This document shows positions 50,379 through 60,600 of a stretch of DNA of 64,000 nt, piece by piece (position 1 is the first letter of the stretch; every line of letters starts with the position of its first letter). Both the position numbers and the translations under genes were made by a program. The notes beneath the pieces were generated by a model, which worked only from the letters and a program-made list of their open reading frames with translations, did not search any database and was not told the origin of the DNA. The DNA is from Bacteroidetes bacterium GWF2_43_63 (lineage in GTDB: Bacteria; Bacteroidota; Bacteroidia; Bacteroidales; DTU049). The stretch is from assembly GCA_001769275.1 (NCBI GenBank), contig MEOQ01000028.1:57986-121985 (forward strand), in the 5' to 3' direction.

Positions 50379-50972
50379 ATGAATGAAAACTTTTTAATTC
50401 AGTATCAAGAAACAGTTCCAGAAGAAATTATTTTCGAATTTCAAGAAGACCTTAAAGAATTCACCGTAATTGTTGAAAAACAACCAGACTCTGAATACCA
50501 CTACTCAACAGGAAATCTTTTTAATGACATTGTCATATTTATCAATGAGAACCAGACAGGATTAATTGTTTCAGGTCTCATTGTACGTGCAAGTTATGAC
50601 TTGCTAAAGTTTTCAATTACAAAACTAATCAAAGGGTTAAAGAAGAAATCTCCCAAAGAACAAACTGAAAACCTAAGAAAAATTAGTATTAATCATAGAA
50701 TATATGGTAAAATCATAGAGTTTGAGATTGAAACAAATTTATCTGACGATTTAATTGAGAGAGCTATTGACAAATCATTTGATACAATAAAACAAGAGCA
50801 GATTAAGGAAATATTAAACAATAGAGATTTTCTATCAAAAGAATATGACTATAATCAAGCAAAATTTATTTACAATAAAGCTACTGGACTATGGGAGCCA
50901 ATTAATTATGGTCAGACAAGAAAAGATTTTGAAGATTTTCAAAGAAAAGCAAATGAGGATTTTAATTGTTAA
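50379..50972 (+). CDS. Hypothetical protein paired with the trypsin-like protease
   Basis: The 197-residue protein has a weakly hydrophobic stretch at about 56-85 (FINENQTGLIVSGLIVRASYDLLKFSI) that might be a membrane-associated helix. The remainder is charged and helical, and the C-terminal part (YDYNQAKFIYNKATGLWEPINYG) looks like a small separate unit. No family is recognised. It ends three bases before the protease gene, so the two are clearly one operon. It could be the protease's substrate, activator or inhibitor. Confidence 0.55.
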   Translation: MNENFLIQYQETVPEEIIFEFQEDLKEFTVIVEKQPDSEYHYSTGNLFNDIVIFINENQTGLIVSGLIVRASYDLLKFSITKLIKGLKKKSPKEQTENLRKISINHRIYGKIIEFEIETNLSDDLIERAIDKSFDTIKQEQIKEILNNRDFLSKEYDYNQAKFIYNKATGLWEPINYGQTRKDFEDFQRKANEDFNC

Positions 50973-50975
50973 TAT

Positions 50976-51698
50976 ATGAAAGAAGAAGATTTAATATTCA
51001 AAACGATTCTATCGTGTGTGCCTTTAAGACAAATTGGCGAAAATGGAATGCCAAAAAATTATGCTTCAGGCGTAATAATTAATTACTGTAATAAAAAAGT
51101 AATTATGAGTGTATTTCATGCAACAAGAGATTTTACTAACTGGGCGATTGAAATAAAATCTGATTTTAAAAATGGAACTTGGCTTAAGGAGCTAGGACAA
51201 ATGGGTAATGCTGTTGAAGCGAGTATAGACTGTGAAGAAATTAATAGAATAGATTTTTCTTATAATACATTACCCTCTGACATCAAGTCCTTTCACCAAG
51301 TTATCGATATTGAGTCAAATCAGATATTTGAGCATGAAAGATTAATAATTGACTATGATTTTGCAACGAAACCATCTTTTGACAAAAAGTATTCTTTCTT
51401 TGGACAAACTGAATTTAAAAATAATGGTAAAATAATAATACCTGTTGGTAAATTAGTCATGAATTTGGAATATGTAAGAGATGATGGTTCTTTTTACGTT
51501 TTCAAACTTCCAAATAAACACCCTGGACATGAATACTTTAGAGGAACAAGTGGAGCCCCAATTTTCGATAATGATGGAAACTTAGTTTCTCTTGTATGTA
51601 AAGGGAATAAAGACGAAGATTATATTTACGGTATTAGATTAATTAAATACAAATCTTTGATTGATATACAGGTTGACAATATAAATAACGGCATGTAA
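50976..51698 (+). CDS. Trypsin-like serine protease
   Basis: The 240-residue cytoplasmic protein (no signal peptide) shows a complete chymotrypsin-fold triad: H48 in IMSVFHATRD, D93 in NRIDFSY and S192 in FRGTSGAPIFDNDGNLVSLV. The G-T-S-G-A-P nucleophile loop followed by 'GNLVSLVCKG' is characteristic. Proteases of this class occur as effectors in defence islands, activated by a sensor partner. The only partner here is the unknown 197-residue protein encoded upstream. The motif assignment is good, but a defence role is inference from position. Confidence 0.75.
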   Translation: MKEEDLIFKTILSCVPLRQIGENGMPKNYASGVIINYCNKKVIMSVFHATRDFTNWAIEIKSDFKNGTWLKELGQMGNAVEASIDCEEINRIDFSYNTLPSDIKSFHQVIDIESNQIFEHERLIIDYDFATKPSFDKKYSFFGQTEFKNNGKIIIPVGKLVMNLEYVRDDGSFYVFKLPNKHPGHEYFRGTSGAPIFDNDGNLVSLVCKGNKDEDYIYGIRLIKYKSLIDIQVDNINNGM

Positions 51699-51858
51699 CA
51701 GCAACTCTGCCCAATAGCCTATGAAAGAGCAAATTGAAACAGCAGTGTCCCGCAGGAAATTTGAATCGGGTGACGCAAAACGGCTACTGGGTATTTTTGT
51801 AAACCGTTAGGTGCAACCATAAAGAAGCCAAAACAATTTGACAAATAATCGATTTTTA

Positions 51859-53283
51859 ATGAGGGAAACAATTTTTATTAGTCACGCAACACCTGAAGAC
51901 AACGATTTTACAATCTGGTTAGCATCGAGACTTGAACTTCTAGGATATAAGATATGGATTGATAAAAACGGGTTACTAGGTGGCGAGAAATTTTGGGAAA
52001 CAATAGACAATGTTATTAGGGACGAGGCTGTCAAATTTCTATTGGTTTATTCAAAAAACATTTTCCAAAAGGACGTCAATGGAATTATTAAGGAAGGAAA
52101 ACTTAAAGATGGTGTTTACAAAGAATACAGCTTCGCAGAAAGTATTGGGAAAAAGTATAATTTGGGAGACTTTATTATTTTGATGAACATTGATAATGCT
52201 GATTATAATTTATTTATAGGCGCAGACAGGCTTAATCAAATACCATTTTATGAAAATTGGTCGTCTGGATTAAAGCAACTAGAAAAAAAGTTGATAAAGG
52301 AAGAGGTTTTAAAACAATCAGAATATCAAAATACTGGTTTTGGAGATTGGTATGAGAACCATTTTATAACTCAACAAAAGGTTTTACCCAAAAACGAATT
52401 GTATTATTCAAATTGGTGGTCAATACCCAAACTACCTGAGAGTTTCTTTATCTATCAGTTTGAAAATAAAGAACAAGCTAATCATATTGCAAAGCAAAAA
52501 ACAAATTTTCCCATTAGTCAAATTACAAATAATTTGAGTTCGTTTGAAGAGCTTTCAGATTTTGATTTACAACAAAATGAAAGTAAAATTACAATTAAAC
52601 CCAAGTGCATTTTCGAAATTAAAGTAACAGACGTTTTGATGGGTTTTGAATCAAGTAAATTTCCGAATCATCGTGACACTGAAAATCATTTCAAGCAACT
52701 ATTGAAAAAAGTATTTCATCAAATAATGAAGAATAGAGGCATGTTTTGGTATGAGATGGCTAATAAAAGGTTAGCATATTATTATACTACAAGTAATCTG
52801 ACATCTTTGAAAGTAAAATTTGATTTTCCAAATCGAAAAACTAACAAGTCAAAGAATAAAAATTTGATTGGTAAAAACAGCACAAATGGGTATTGGCATT
52901 TTGCGGTATCAGTTAAACCGATTTTGTCACCTGTCTTGAGCTTTAGTCTTAAAAATCATATTGCGTTCACGGATGATGGGCTCAATGTATGGAAAACGGA
53001 TAAAAACGAGGTTGATAAAGAAAAAATTCATAGGGAACGCAGAAAGAAGGGGAAGCGATTATTTAATGAAGATTGGCGTGATTTGTTTTTAGCTTTTATC
53101 AGTGCCTTAAAAAAAGATGGGAAAATTGAAATAAAGCTTTCTTCAAATTTCATATTAGATATGCCTGTTTATCCAGAAATGTTTTGGGCGGATTTTGGCT
53201 ATTTTGACCCAAAGGATAAAACAAGACAGGGTTTGTTATCAATGTATGATTTTGAAGATGATAATTTTGAAGAAGATGATTGA
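51859..53283 (+). CDS. TIR-APAZ protein of a SPARTA short-Argonaute system
   Basis: The 474-residue protein has an N-terminal TIR domain (about 1-150): ETIFISHATPEDNDFTIWLASRLELLGYKIWIDKNGLLGG, with E89 in VYKEYSFAES as the likely catalytic glutamate. Residues about 190-474 would be the APAZ domain, which replaces the N-terminal lobes of Argonaute. In SPARTA the TIR domain depletes NAD(P) when the partner Argonaute binds guide RNA and target DNA, which kills the infected or plasmid-bearing cell. I chose ATG 51859 over a TTG 21 bases upstream. It overlaps the Argonaute gene by eight bases. Confidence 0.85.
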   Translation: MRETIFISHATPEDNDFTIWLASRLELLGYKIWIDKNGLLGGEKFWETIDNVIRDEAVKFLLVYSKNIFQKDVNGIIKEGKLKDGVYKEYSFAESIGKKYNLGDFIILMNIDNADYNLFIGADRLNQIPFYENWSSGLKQLEKKLIKEEVLKQSEYQNTGFGDWYENHFITQQKVLPKNELYYSNWWSIPKLPESFFIYQFENKEQANHIAKQKTNFPISQITNNLSSFEELSDFDLQQNESKITIKPKCIFEIKVTDVLMGFESSKFPNHRDTENHFKQLLKKVFHQIMKNRGMFWYEMANKRLAYYYTTSNLTSLKVKFDFPNRKTNKSKNKNLIGKNSTNGYWHFAVSVKPILSPVLSFSLKNHIAFTDDGLNVWKTDKNEVDKEKIHRERRKKGKRLFNEDWRDLFLAFISALKKDGKIEIKLSSNFILDMPVYPEMFWADFGYFDPKDKTRQGLLSMYDFEDDNFEEDD

Positions 53284-54790
53284 GCCAAAACTTATACATA
53301 TACGTGAGCCAAAATTAACTTTTGGGTTTGATCAAAAAATGGAAGACCCAAGAGATGGTTTAACTCTTTTCGGATCATATTCCAAAAACAAACATTCAGG
53401 ACAAATAAGTATTGGCATTATTGGCCCAAAAGAGCAAAGAGATCATGTAAAGGCGTATATAAAAAAAATTCACAAGCCAATAATAAGTAAACGATCAGAT
53501 ATTGCAAGACCTTTTTTCCCAGGGATAGAATCGACTTTCGATATTTCAATCAACTTTGAGGCAATACAAGAAATTGATATTCAAAGAGAAATTATTGATG
53601 AATATTTGAAATATTCAGACGGATATCAAAGAGTGTATAATTTAACTAATCTCTATTCAGACAAACTAAAAAAATATTTGAACGAAGAGGAAATTCCTGT
53701 TACAGTTTGGTTCGTTGCAATTCCAGATGAAATTTACCAATATGGAAGGCCAAAATCTAAGATACCAAAATCGGATGATAACAAATCAATTGGATTACGA
53801 AAAAGGGAGCGAGATCCATCTGCCTTATTCCTTTTCGATGAAATGAATGAACTGAAGGCGGCTTATGATTTTGAGATTAACTTTCACAACCAGTTAAAGG
53901 CAAAACTTCTAAATGATAAAATTGTAACTCAAATAATTAGAGAAAGTACAATTGCTTATGAGGAGCTTTGGACTGACCAAGAGAAAATTGAATATGAAAG
54001 ATTATTCGACACTGCAAAAGCTTGGAATATTTCTACTACTTTGTATTACAAATCAGGTGGTTTGCCTTGGAAATTGGGGGAAGTAAGAAAGAATGTTTGT
54101 TATTTAGGTTTGGTTTACAAACAAATTGAACAGTCAATTGACAGGAAGAATGCTTGTTGTGCCGCACAAATGTTTTTAGATTCAGGTGATGGCATGGTAT
54201 TTCGCGGAAATATCGGCCCTTGGTTTAATCCAAAAACAAAAGAGTATCATATAACAAAAAAAGATGCGAACAGCTTATTATCAATGTCAATTGAATCATT
54301 CAAAGACAAATCAGAAACTAAAGAATATCCAAATGAGATTTTCATTCACTCAAAAACATATTTTAATGATGAAGAATGGGAGGGATTTAAAGAAGCAACA
54401 GTAGGGAAAAGCAAAATAATTGGTGTTAGAATTAAGGATGATAGTGCATTTAAACTTTACAGAGATTTTTCTTACTGCGTTCCTAGAGGAACTGCATTAA
54501 TTGTTACTGAGAACTCGGCATATCTTTGGACAAAGGGTTATATCCCAAGAATTCAAACACAACTAGGACTTGAAACTCCAAACCCAATAAGTGTTGAGGT
54601 AGTTAGAGGAGAAAAAGATATTGAAACTGTTTGTAAGGACATACTTGCATTGACAAAGCTTAATTACAATGCTTGCATTTTCGCTGACGGATCACCAGTT
54701 ACTTTGCGCTTCGCAGACTCAATTGGCGAGGTGTTAACAGCTGGGCGTGATATTAAATCAGAAGTTTTACCATTTAAACATTATTTATAA
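53276..54790 (+). CDS. Short prokaryotic Argonaute (MID-PIWI) of SPARTA
   Basis: The 504-residue protein starts MIEPKLIHIREPKLTFG, as short pAgos do. The PIWI part (about 270-504) contains YYKSGGLPWKLGEVRKNVCYLGLVYKQ, FLDSGDGMVFRGNIGPW, EIFIHSKTYFNDEEWEGF and NYNACIFADGSPVTLRFADSIGEVL. Where catalytic Argonautes have a metal-binding Asp after the first PIWI strand (G-I/L-D), this one has LGLVYK, so slicing is presumably lost, as in other short pAgos. It binds guide and target nucleic acid and triggers the TIR-APAZ partner encoded just upstream (8-base overlap). Confidence 0.88.
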   Translation: MIEPKLIHIREPKLTFGFDQKMEDPRDGLTLFGSYSKNKHSGQISIGIIGPKEQRDHVKAYIKKIHKPIISKRSDIARPFFPGIESTFDISINFEAIQEIDIQREIIDEYLKYSDGYQRVYNLTNLYSDKLKKYLNEEEIPVTVWFVAIPDEIYQYGRPKSKIPKSDDNKSIGLRKRERDPSALFLFDEMNELKAAYDFEINFHNQLKAKLLNDKIVTQIIRESTIAYEELWTDQEKIEYERLFDTAKAWNISTTLYYKSGGLPWKLGEVRKNVCYLGLVYKQIEQSIDRKNACCAAQMFLDSGDGMVFRGNIGPWFNPKTKEYHITKKDANSLLSMSIESFKDKSETKEYPNEIFIHSKTYFNDEEWEGFKEATVGKSKIIGVRIKDDSAFKLYRDFSYCVPRGTALIVTENSAYLWTKGYIPRIQTQLGLETPNPISVEVVRGEKDIETVCKDILALTKLNYNACIFADGSPVTLRFADSIGEVLTAGRDIKSEVLPFKHYL

Positions 54791-54870
54791 CGACAAAAAT
54801 CCTGCACCTAATAACTCATGTTTTCAGTGTCTATTGAACGATGCCAAACCTGAAGCACTGTTGCGCGAAA

Positions 54871-54903
54871 TGCCGCCTTTTAATATGTTTATTTGTATAT
54901 TTG
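54871..54903 (+). promoter_or_regulatory. Likely promoter of the nuclease gene at 54986
   Basis: TTG (54871-54873), 22 bases, then TATATTTG (54896-54903) fits the -33/-7 pattern. The leader would be about 75 bases. Confidence 0.45.
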
Positions 54904-54985
54904 TAAAAGAACGATAAGTAAAAGGCAAAGAGGCTGGAGATCGCTTTAGAAAATAACACTGCAAAAGTTAACAACAAGATATTTA

Positions 54986-56107
54986 ATGACATTAAAAGAA
55001 CTTGAAAATCATTACGAAGAGTTTTTACAAGCCGACTTGAAGGTTTTACCTGAAAAGGCAACAACACTTTTTGATATTGCGGGATTTCCTCATTACGAAA
55101 CGGTCTTGAGTAACTTTTATTCGTTTTACCTAAACCCAAGCGGACAGCACGGACTAGGTGACCTTTTCATTTCTGCATTGTCCGACATTATTGAGCGTAA
55201 GGCTAAAGGACTTTCTGTAATCGAAAATTCAAAAATTTGCTATACAGAGAGAGAAGTGCGTACAAGCAATGGCAAATATATTGATATAGTAATAAATGAA
55301 CCATCAGAAATTAGTAATGAAGTTGAAAATGCAATTATTATAGAAAATAAAGTAAACGCTGCTGTTTATAATGACTTAATTGAGTATTACGATTCAATAA
55401 AGGTTAATAAAAACAAAGTTGGTGTTGTTTTATCATTGCGACCTGAAAAAAACTTGCCTAAACAGTTTATCAGTATTACTCACGATGAATTTACAAATCA
55501 AATCGAACAATCATCTGGTTCGTATTTTTTAAACGCTGATTTAAAACAAACTGTAATCCTAAAGGACTTCATTCAAAACATCAAAGCTATGTCGCAGACA
55601 ATAGATTTAAAAGAACAATATGAGTTTTTTCTAAAACATCATGACAAAATTAAAGAAATAAACTCTTTATATTTAACAATCAAAAATGATGTTTTCAAAC
55701 AAGTGGACGATGTCTGCGAAAAGCTAAATCTTGGACTTAAGTTACAAGGAAGATTCAGCTCACAGCTTCGCTATTTTTTCTCAAATTCAGCACCCGTATA
55801 TTTTACTGTTTGGCTTGACGATTTATTTAATGGCGATGGAGAAATTTGTATATTCGTTGAATTAAATGAAGAAGGATTAGGGGTTATTGACAATATAAAC
55901 AAAATTTCATTTACAGACGAAGAGAAAAAGCTACTTGACGAAACAACAAAAGTTCGTAAGACTTATATTCATTACGCGACAAGAAAAGTAAAACCATCAC
56001 AAGAAGACATAAAAGACTTTACAAACTATGTATACAACCAAATTATACAAACACCATTGAAAGATATTTTCATAAAAATTGAAAGACTGCTAAACGATAA
56101 AAAGTAG
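54986..56107 (+). CDS. Stand-alone PD-(D/E)XK nuclease family protein
   Basis: The 373-residue protein has the N-terminal nuclease domain (about 20-190) typical of the PDDEXK_4 group: NFYSFYLNPSGQHGLGDLFISAL, E90 in YTEREVRTSNGKYID100IVI, and E120-N-K122 in AIIIENKVNAAVYNDLIEYYDSI. The C-terminal half (about 200-373) is helical with a small beta sheet and is of unknown role. Such single genes recur in defence islands. It has its own promoter and no partner gene, and is the last gene of the AT-rich island before the GC-richer operon. Confidence 0.75.
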   Translation: MTLKELENHYEEFLQADLKVLPEKATTLFDIAGFPHYETVLSNFYSFYLNPSGQHGLGDLFISALSDIIERKAKGLSVIENSKICYTEREVRTSNGKYIDIVINEPSEISNEVENAIIIENKVNAAVYNDLIEYYDSIKVNKNKVGVVLSLRPEKNLPKQFISITHDEFTNQIEQSSGSYFLNADLKQTVILKDFIQNIKAMSQTIDLKEQYEFFLKHHDKIKEINSLYLTIKNDVFKQVDDVCEKLNLGLKLQGRFSSQLRYFFSNSAPVYFTVWLDDLFNGDGEICIFVELNEEGLGVIDNINKISFTDEEKKLLDETTKVRKTYIHYATRKVKPSQEDIKDFTNYVYNQIIQTPLKDIFIKIERLLNDKK

Positions 56108-56173
56108 AAGGTCGGTGAGTAGAAAAGTCTTTCGAAACACCACCACTCTCAAACGATCTTATACCGCCAAGCC

Positions 56174-57616
56174 TCAAAACACCCCCACGTTCCCCCCAAT
56201 CCCAAACCGCCCATTGCCGGTAGCTTTCCCGTCGGCGACTTCAACAATAACATCCACCTCATGCGCATTTTCATTTTTGCCTCGGAAGTTGCCTTCTTTG
56301 GTGGTGTGGTAGATGAAAATGAATGCAGTGCGCGGGTTGTCCATGCGTAATTTGCGGATGGCGTCCATGTCGAGGCCGGCGCGGGAAACACTGTCGATGA
56401 AGACGAAGTCGTATTTTGAGAGATCGTCGGGAATGGTTTCGGAAACGTAGAGATTGGGATGGGTTGCCTGGAGGCGTTCGATTTTTTCTTTCAGCGTGTA
56501 ACCGAATTTCTCTTCAATGGCGCAATAGAGCACTTTGCCATGGTGCTCCGCCAGATGTTTTGCAAAATCAATACAAAGAGTAGATTTGCCGGATTTGGGC
56601 AGACCATAAACCATGGCGGAAAATCCTATGCTGGGATCACCGATCAGCTCGCGGTATTTGCCCTGCAGGCCGATGGTTTCAAATTGCATTCCGGCCAGAT
56701 CGGTGCTGCGGATCACTTCAGGATTTTCTTCCCTTTCTATTCCGTTTAGCTCTGGACTTTTTTTTTGATTGCATCCAAGCAGGCCCATGAGGCCGTTGAG
56801 CTGGCTTTCGCTTATTTGCGGCGCCTGTGTCTTTCCACTGATATAATCACTCAGCGAATTGTAGAGTTTGGTCAGGCGATCTGCATACGGGTCTGTTTTC
56901 CGAACTTTCTGAGTGTCGGCAGCCTTATGTATTTTTGAAAGAAGAGCTTTTGCTTTATCCTTCACATTCTTTTTGCCATGCAGCGAAATATATTGCCTGA
57001 TGAATGAAACGGACAACATCGGTTTCTGGCTTTCAGCAATGGTTGTCAGGTTTTCCAGTGACTTCTTTTCGATTGTGATTTCAATGGCTTCGCCCATTTG
57101 TTCGTAGCATTTGATCAGCTGACTCTGAATTTTTTCGATCTCTTTTGCGTATGGCGAAGTTTTCCGGATTCTCTTTTCGAGAATGGCTTTCTGTAAGGAA
57201 TCCAGAAATCGCAGAATTTCATCCTGTGTTTTCGTTTTGCCATGCATCGCTACATAACGCTTGATAAACTGAACTTCGGGAATAACTTTTTCAACCTGTT
57301 CAGGCTCTTTTCTCGAAGATGCAGCTGGTTTTTCTTTCGGTGCCTGTTTTGCCTTTGGCTCTGGCTTTGCTTTCTGTGCCTTTGGTTGAGCGGGCTCAGC
57401 CTGTGCTGATTTTTCCTGCGGATTTTTCTGCAGGTACTCCTCCAGCTTTTGCATGTATGCATCAATAACCCGTTTAATATTTTCATTCGAGTTATAAGCC
57501 GACCAGTTATTAGGTGCAGCGCCCCGTGTGAGTTTATCACCGTTTTTCAGGGCAACAGGCAGCTTGTCAAAATCAATGCTCCTGCTGGTTTCCATATAAT
57601 TGTCTGTAGTTATCAT
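56174..57616 (-). CDS. RecA/DnaB-like ATPase with duplicated N-terminal helical domain
   Basis: The 480-residue protein has an ATPase in its last 170 residues: Walker A GLPKSGKST (338-346), LYCAIEEKFG, Walker B YDFVFIDSVS and FIYHTTKEGNFRG, like RadA/DnaB-type ATPases of phages and islands. The N-terminal 300 residues contain a Lys/Pro/Ala linker (about 62-108) and two copies of one helical unit: FIKRYVAMHGKTKTQDEILRFL with KIRKTSPYAKEI-like end, and FIRQYISLHGKKNVKDKAKALL with VRKTDPYADRL. It is probably a DNA-handling ATPase of the element. It lies 15 bases downstream of the helicase gene. Confidence 0.75.
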   Translation of the reverse strand: MITTDNYMETSRSIDFDKLPVALKNGDKLTRGAAPNNWSAYNSNENIKRVIDAYMQKLEEYLQKNPQEKSAQAEPAQPKAQKAKPEPKAKQAPKEKPAASSRKEPEQVEKVIPEVQFIKRYVAMHGKTKTQDEILRFLDSLQKAILEKRIRKTSPYAKEIEKIQSQLIKCYEQMGEAIEITIEKKSLENLTTIAESQKPMLSVSFIRQYISLHGKKNVKDKAKALLSKIHKAADTQKVRKTDPYADRLTKLYNSLSDYISGKTQAPQISESQLNGLMGLLGCNQKKSPELNGIEREENPEVIRSTDLAGMQFETIGLQGKYRELIGDPSIGFSAMVYGLPKSGKSTLCIDFAKHLAEHHGKVLYCAIEEKFGYTLKEKIERLQATHPNLYVSETIPDDLSKYDFVFIDSVSRAGLDMDAIRKLRMDNPRTAFIFIYHTTKEGNFRGKNENAHEVDVIVEVADGKATGNGRFGIGGNVGVF

Positions 57617-57631
57617 GTTGCTGTTTATTTA

Positions 57632-60600
57632 TCAGATTGTAAGAAGATCCAATTCAATTTCAAGAGCCATTGCTTCGAGTTCCAGCTCGCTCATGAAGGG
57701 AGCCAATGACGGTGTGTCTGGCGCCATTTGCGGTTCAGTCACAGGTATATCATCGGCTTTGTATTCCAGCAGGTAGTTTAGTCTGGCAAACTCCCCGGCG
57801 CGATCCTGTGCAGTGCGCCCTTCGACCTGCAGCGCCGATTTTTTATCTTCGATTTCCTGTCGCAAACTTTTCCAGCGTTCAGAACTATTTTCGCCTTTGT
57901 ACAATTCTGCTTTTTTCTGAATCGCTTGCTTTTCGAGAGTGTAGGTTTCAAGCACCTTTGAGAGATCACTGTCAATTGAAAATCCTTTTGGCTTCAAAAT
58001 AGTTCGCTCTGTTTTGCGGACTTTCGAAACATATTCCTTGAAGTATTTCAGATGCCAGGCTTTGTCGAAGTAGATCCTGAGCGTGCTGTAGGAGTATTCG
58101 ATTTTTCGTCCGACGGACAACACATCCTTATCTTCAAAGGCAGATGCGTTCAGAAGTTCCTCAATTTCTTCCTTGAGTTCCTTCGCTTTTTTGTAGGTTT
58201 TTGCTTTCTGGCTCTGCTCGAAATCCGGCTCTGCAGCAGCAGCGTTTTCAAAATGTTCAGAGTTAATCAGATTTTCGTAAAACCTGCGAATGGCATTCAG
58301 CGACTCGGTTCTGTAATTGTTGTATTCACTGATGTCATTCCTGATTTCCTCAATCATGACCAGGGCGCGGTTGGCTCTGGCATATTCACGGTTGAGCTGT
58401 TCTTTTTCCTGATCGAAAAACATGCGGACCAAGCGATCTACATCAGTAATCAGCGCCAGTTTAATTTCTTCCGGGTCCAGGCTTTCCAGATCGAGCACGT
58501 TGCCACGGTCGCCTTTAAACCAGATGTCGTTGATGCGCGAAGTCTTTTCTTCGAGTTTCTGAAACACAAATACATCCATGGAATCTTGTATCAACGGCAT
58601 GACAATCCTCACATAGGCGAATTTATTTCCCTGGCGCCAGATGCGACCTTCAAGCTGACGAATGTCCGTCGGGTTCCATTCCGGGTAACAATCGTACATG
58701 ACTGTGCCGCGCTTTTGCAGATCAATTCCTTCACGAATGGTTGCCGTACCCAGAATGACTTTCACGACTCCTTCCAGAAACGCCTCTTTCACTGTTTCCT
58801 TGCGGGTGTCATTGATTTCAGAACTGATGATTTCCACTTCATCAATCTTTGTTTTATCAAACAACAACCCTTTTTTAAAACCAATATCCTCTTCAAGATA
58901 TTGCTTGATCAGTGGAAAAAACTGTTTGCCGCGGTTCATGTATATCACCTGGCCGGAAACTGGTTCACCCCTCTGTTCATGCCATTCTTTGACGGATCGA
59001 ATACACTCTGTCACATATTTTATCTTGGGACTTTCGTCAATGAATTCCTTGTAATTTTCGGGTGATCCGTTCAGAATAAACGGCGACAACGCATTGTCCA
59101 GGGAATAGGCAAGAGCCCTGAAAAGATTGCCCATGTCAAGTTTTCCCTGCGTTGAGTTCTTTGCCAGGGAAACGATTTTGTTTTGATTTTCCCGCTGCCG
59201 GGGAGTCATGTTGATGTATGTGAGCACTTGCTTTTCCTGAATCAGTCTTTCGCGGTTTCCGGAAACAGCATCGTACAACATCGGCAGATTGATTTTCTTA
59301 GGGCGCTTTACTCCCGCTTCTTCACCCGTTTTATACAGAATGTGATTGTAGATAAGCTTCTGCAGAATGCGTCGGTTGGTGAAAGATTTGATTACTTCTT
59401 TCTCAACGATTTCTTCCTTGTAGTTCGCGGTCCACTCTACTGTTGGCAACACAAACAAATCGAAGAAAGTGTCAATGTTGTAGATGCCGCTTTTGTTCAG
59501 ACTTTCATACGCCACCAGTGATAGCATAGAATAAATTTCAAGCGGCGAATTTGAGAATGGCGTTGCTGTTAGCAGCATGGTGTTACGGCCATATTTGCGC
59601 TGAATGTAATTCAGAATCAGGAATGCTTTTTGTCCGGTTTCAGATGTTGCCGATTGAATATTGTAGCGTTTATTGCCGTCTTCATCAGCCTTTACATTGC
59701 TGAAAACATTTTTACAACGGTGCGCTTCGTCAATGACTACATAGTCAAAACCAACGATGTCAACATCTGCAACTGTGTCTTTGAGCCCGACGCCAATCAT
59801 TTCACGGAATTTCTGATATTCTATTTCCTTATCGCGGGCGCTCTTTTCCCTGCTTTGTCCCAGAATATTTACAAGTTCCACAAACAGCTCATCCGAAACA
59901 GAATTGCCAAAACCAAGTTTACGGAAGCCCTCGTATGTTACAACAGTAATGGACTTTTCGGGCACCGGCTTATTCAGGTTGATGCGCTTAACCACGTCCG
60001 TCCCCAGGTTGTACCAGTCATTCAGTTGTATGCCGGTATGTGACAGAATTCCTGAAACAAACTCCCCGGACTTTTTATCTTCAAAACCAAAAATCTCATT
60101 AATCCATTTCTTGTATGTTGGTTTTGGAACAACGATAATCGGACGTTTACACTTTCCGGAATAAATAAAATTCGCTAGTGTTGCAATGGCGCAGGCCGTT
60201 TTACCAACGCCCACATCGAAGCTGTTGATGCCGCTTCCCATCACTTCCATGAATGCAATTCCCTCGCGCTGGATGTCGGTAAGCTGCAGAATTCCGGACT
60301 TAAAAGTTGCAGAACACTCAAATCCGATGGGTACCTTCTGATACGAAATATCGCTCTGTCCATTGTATAACCGGTTCCAGGAGTAATCCAGTTTTTCCTG
60401 ATCCTTTGCAGTCAATACTTCATGGAGAAATTTCGAAAAGAGCTTCTCGCCTTCAATGCGTGCATTTGCTTTGAGTTCAGCTTTTTCCTCTTTGCTCATT
60501 TTGTCATCGCGCAAAGGACGGTTTGCGATGTAATAATCAGCAATGTCAATGGCCGATGACTTTTCGAAATCGGCATCTGAATTCAAAGTAAAGAGCCATT

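Noticed and set aside
51721..51810. ORF of 29 residues (ATG 51721 to TAG) before the SPARTA genes
   Set aside because: It is too short, overlaps a hairpin stem and a -7-like box TATTTTTG, and has no recognisable family.
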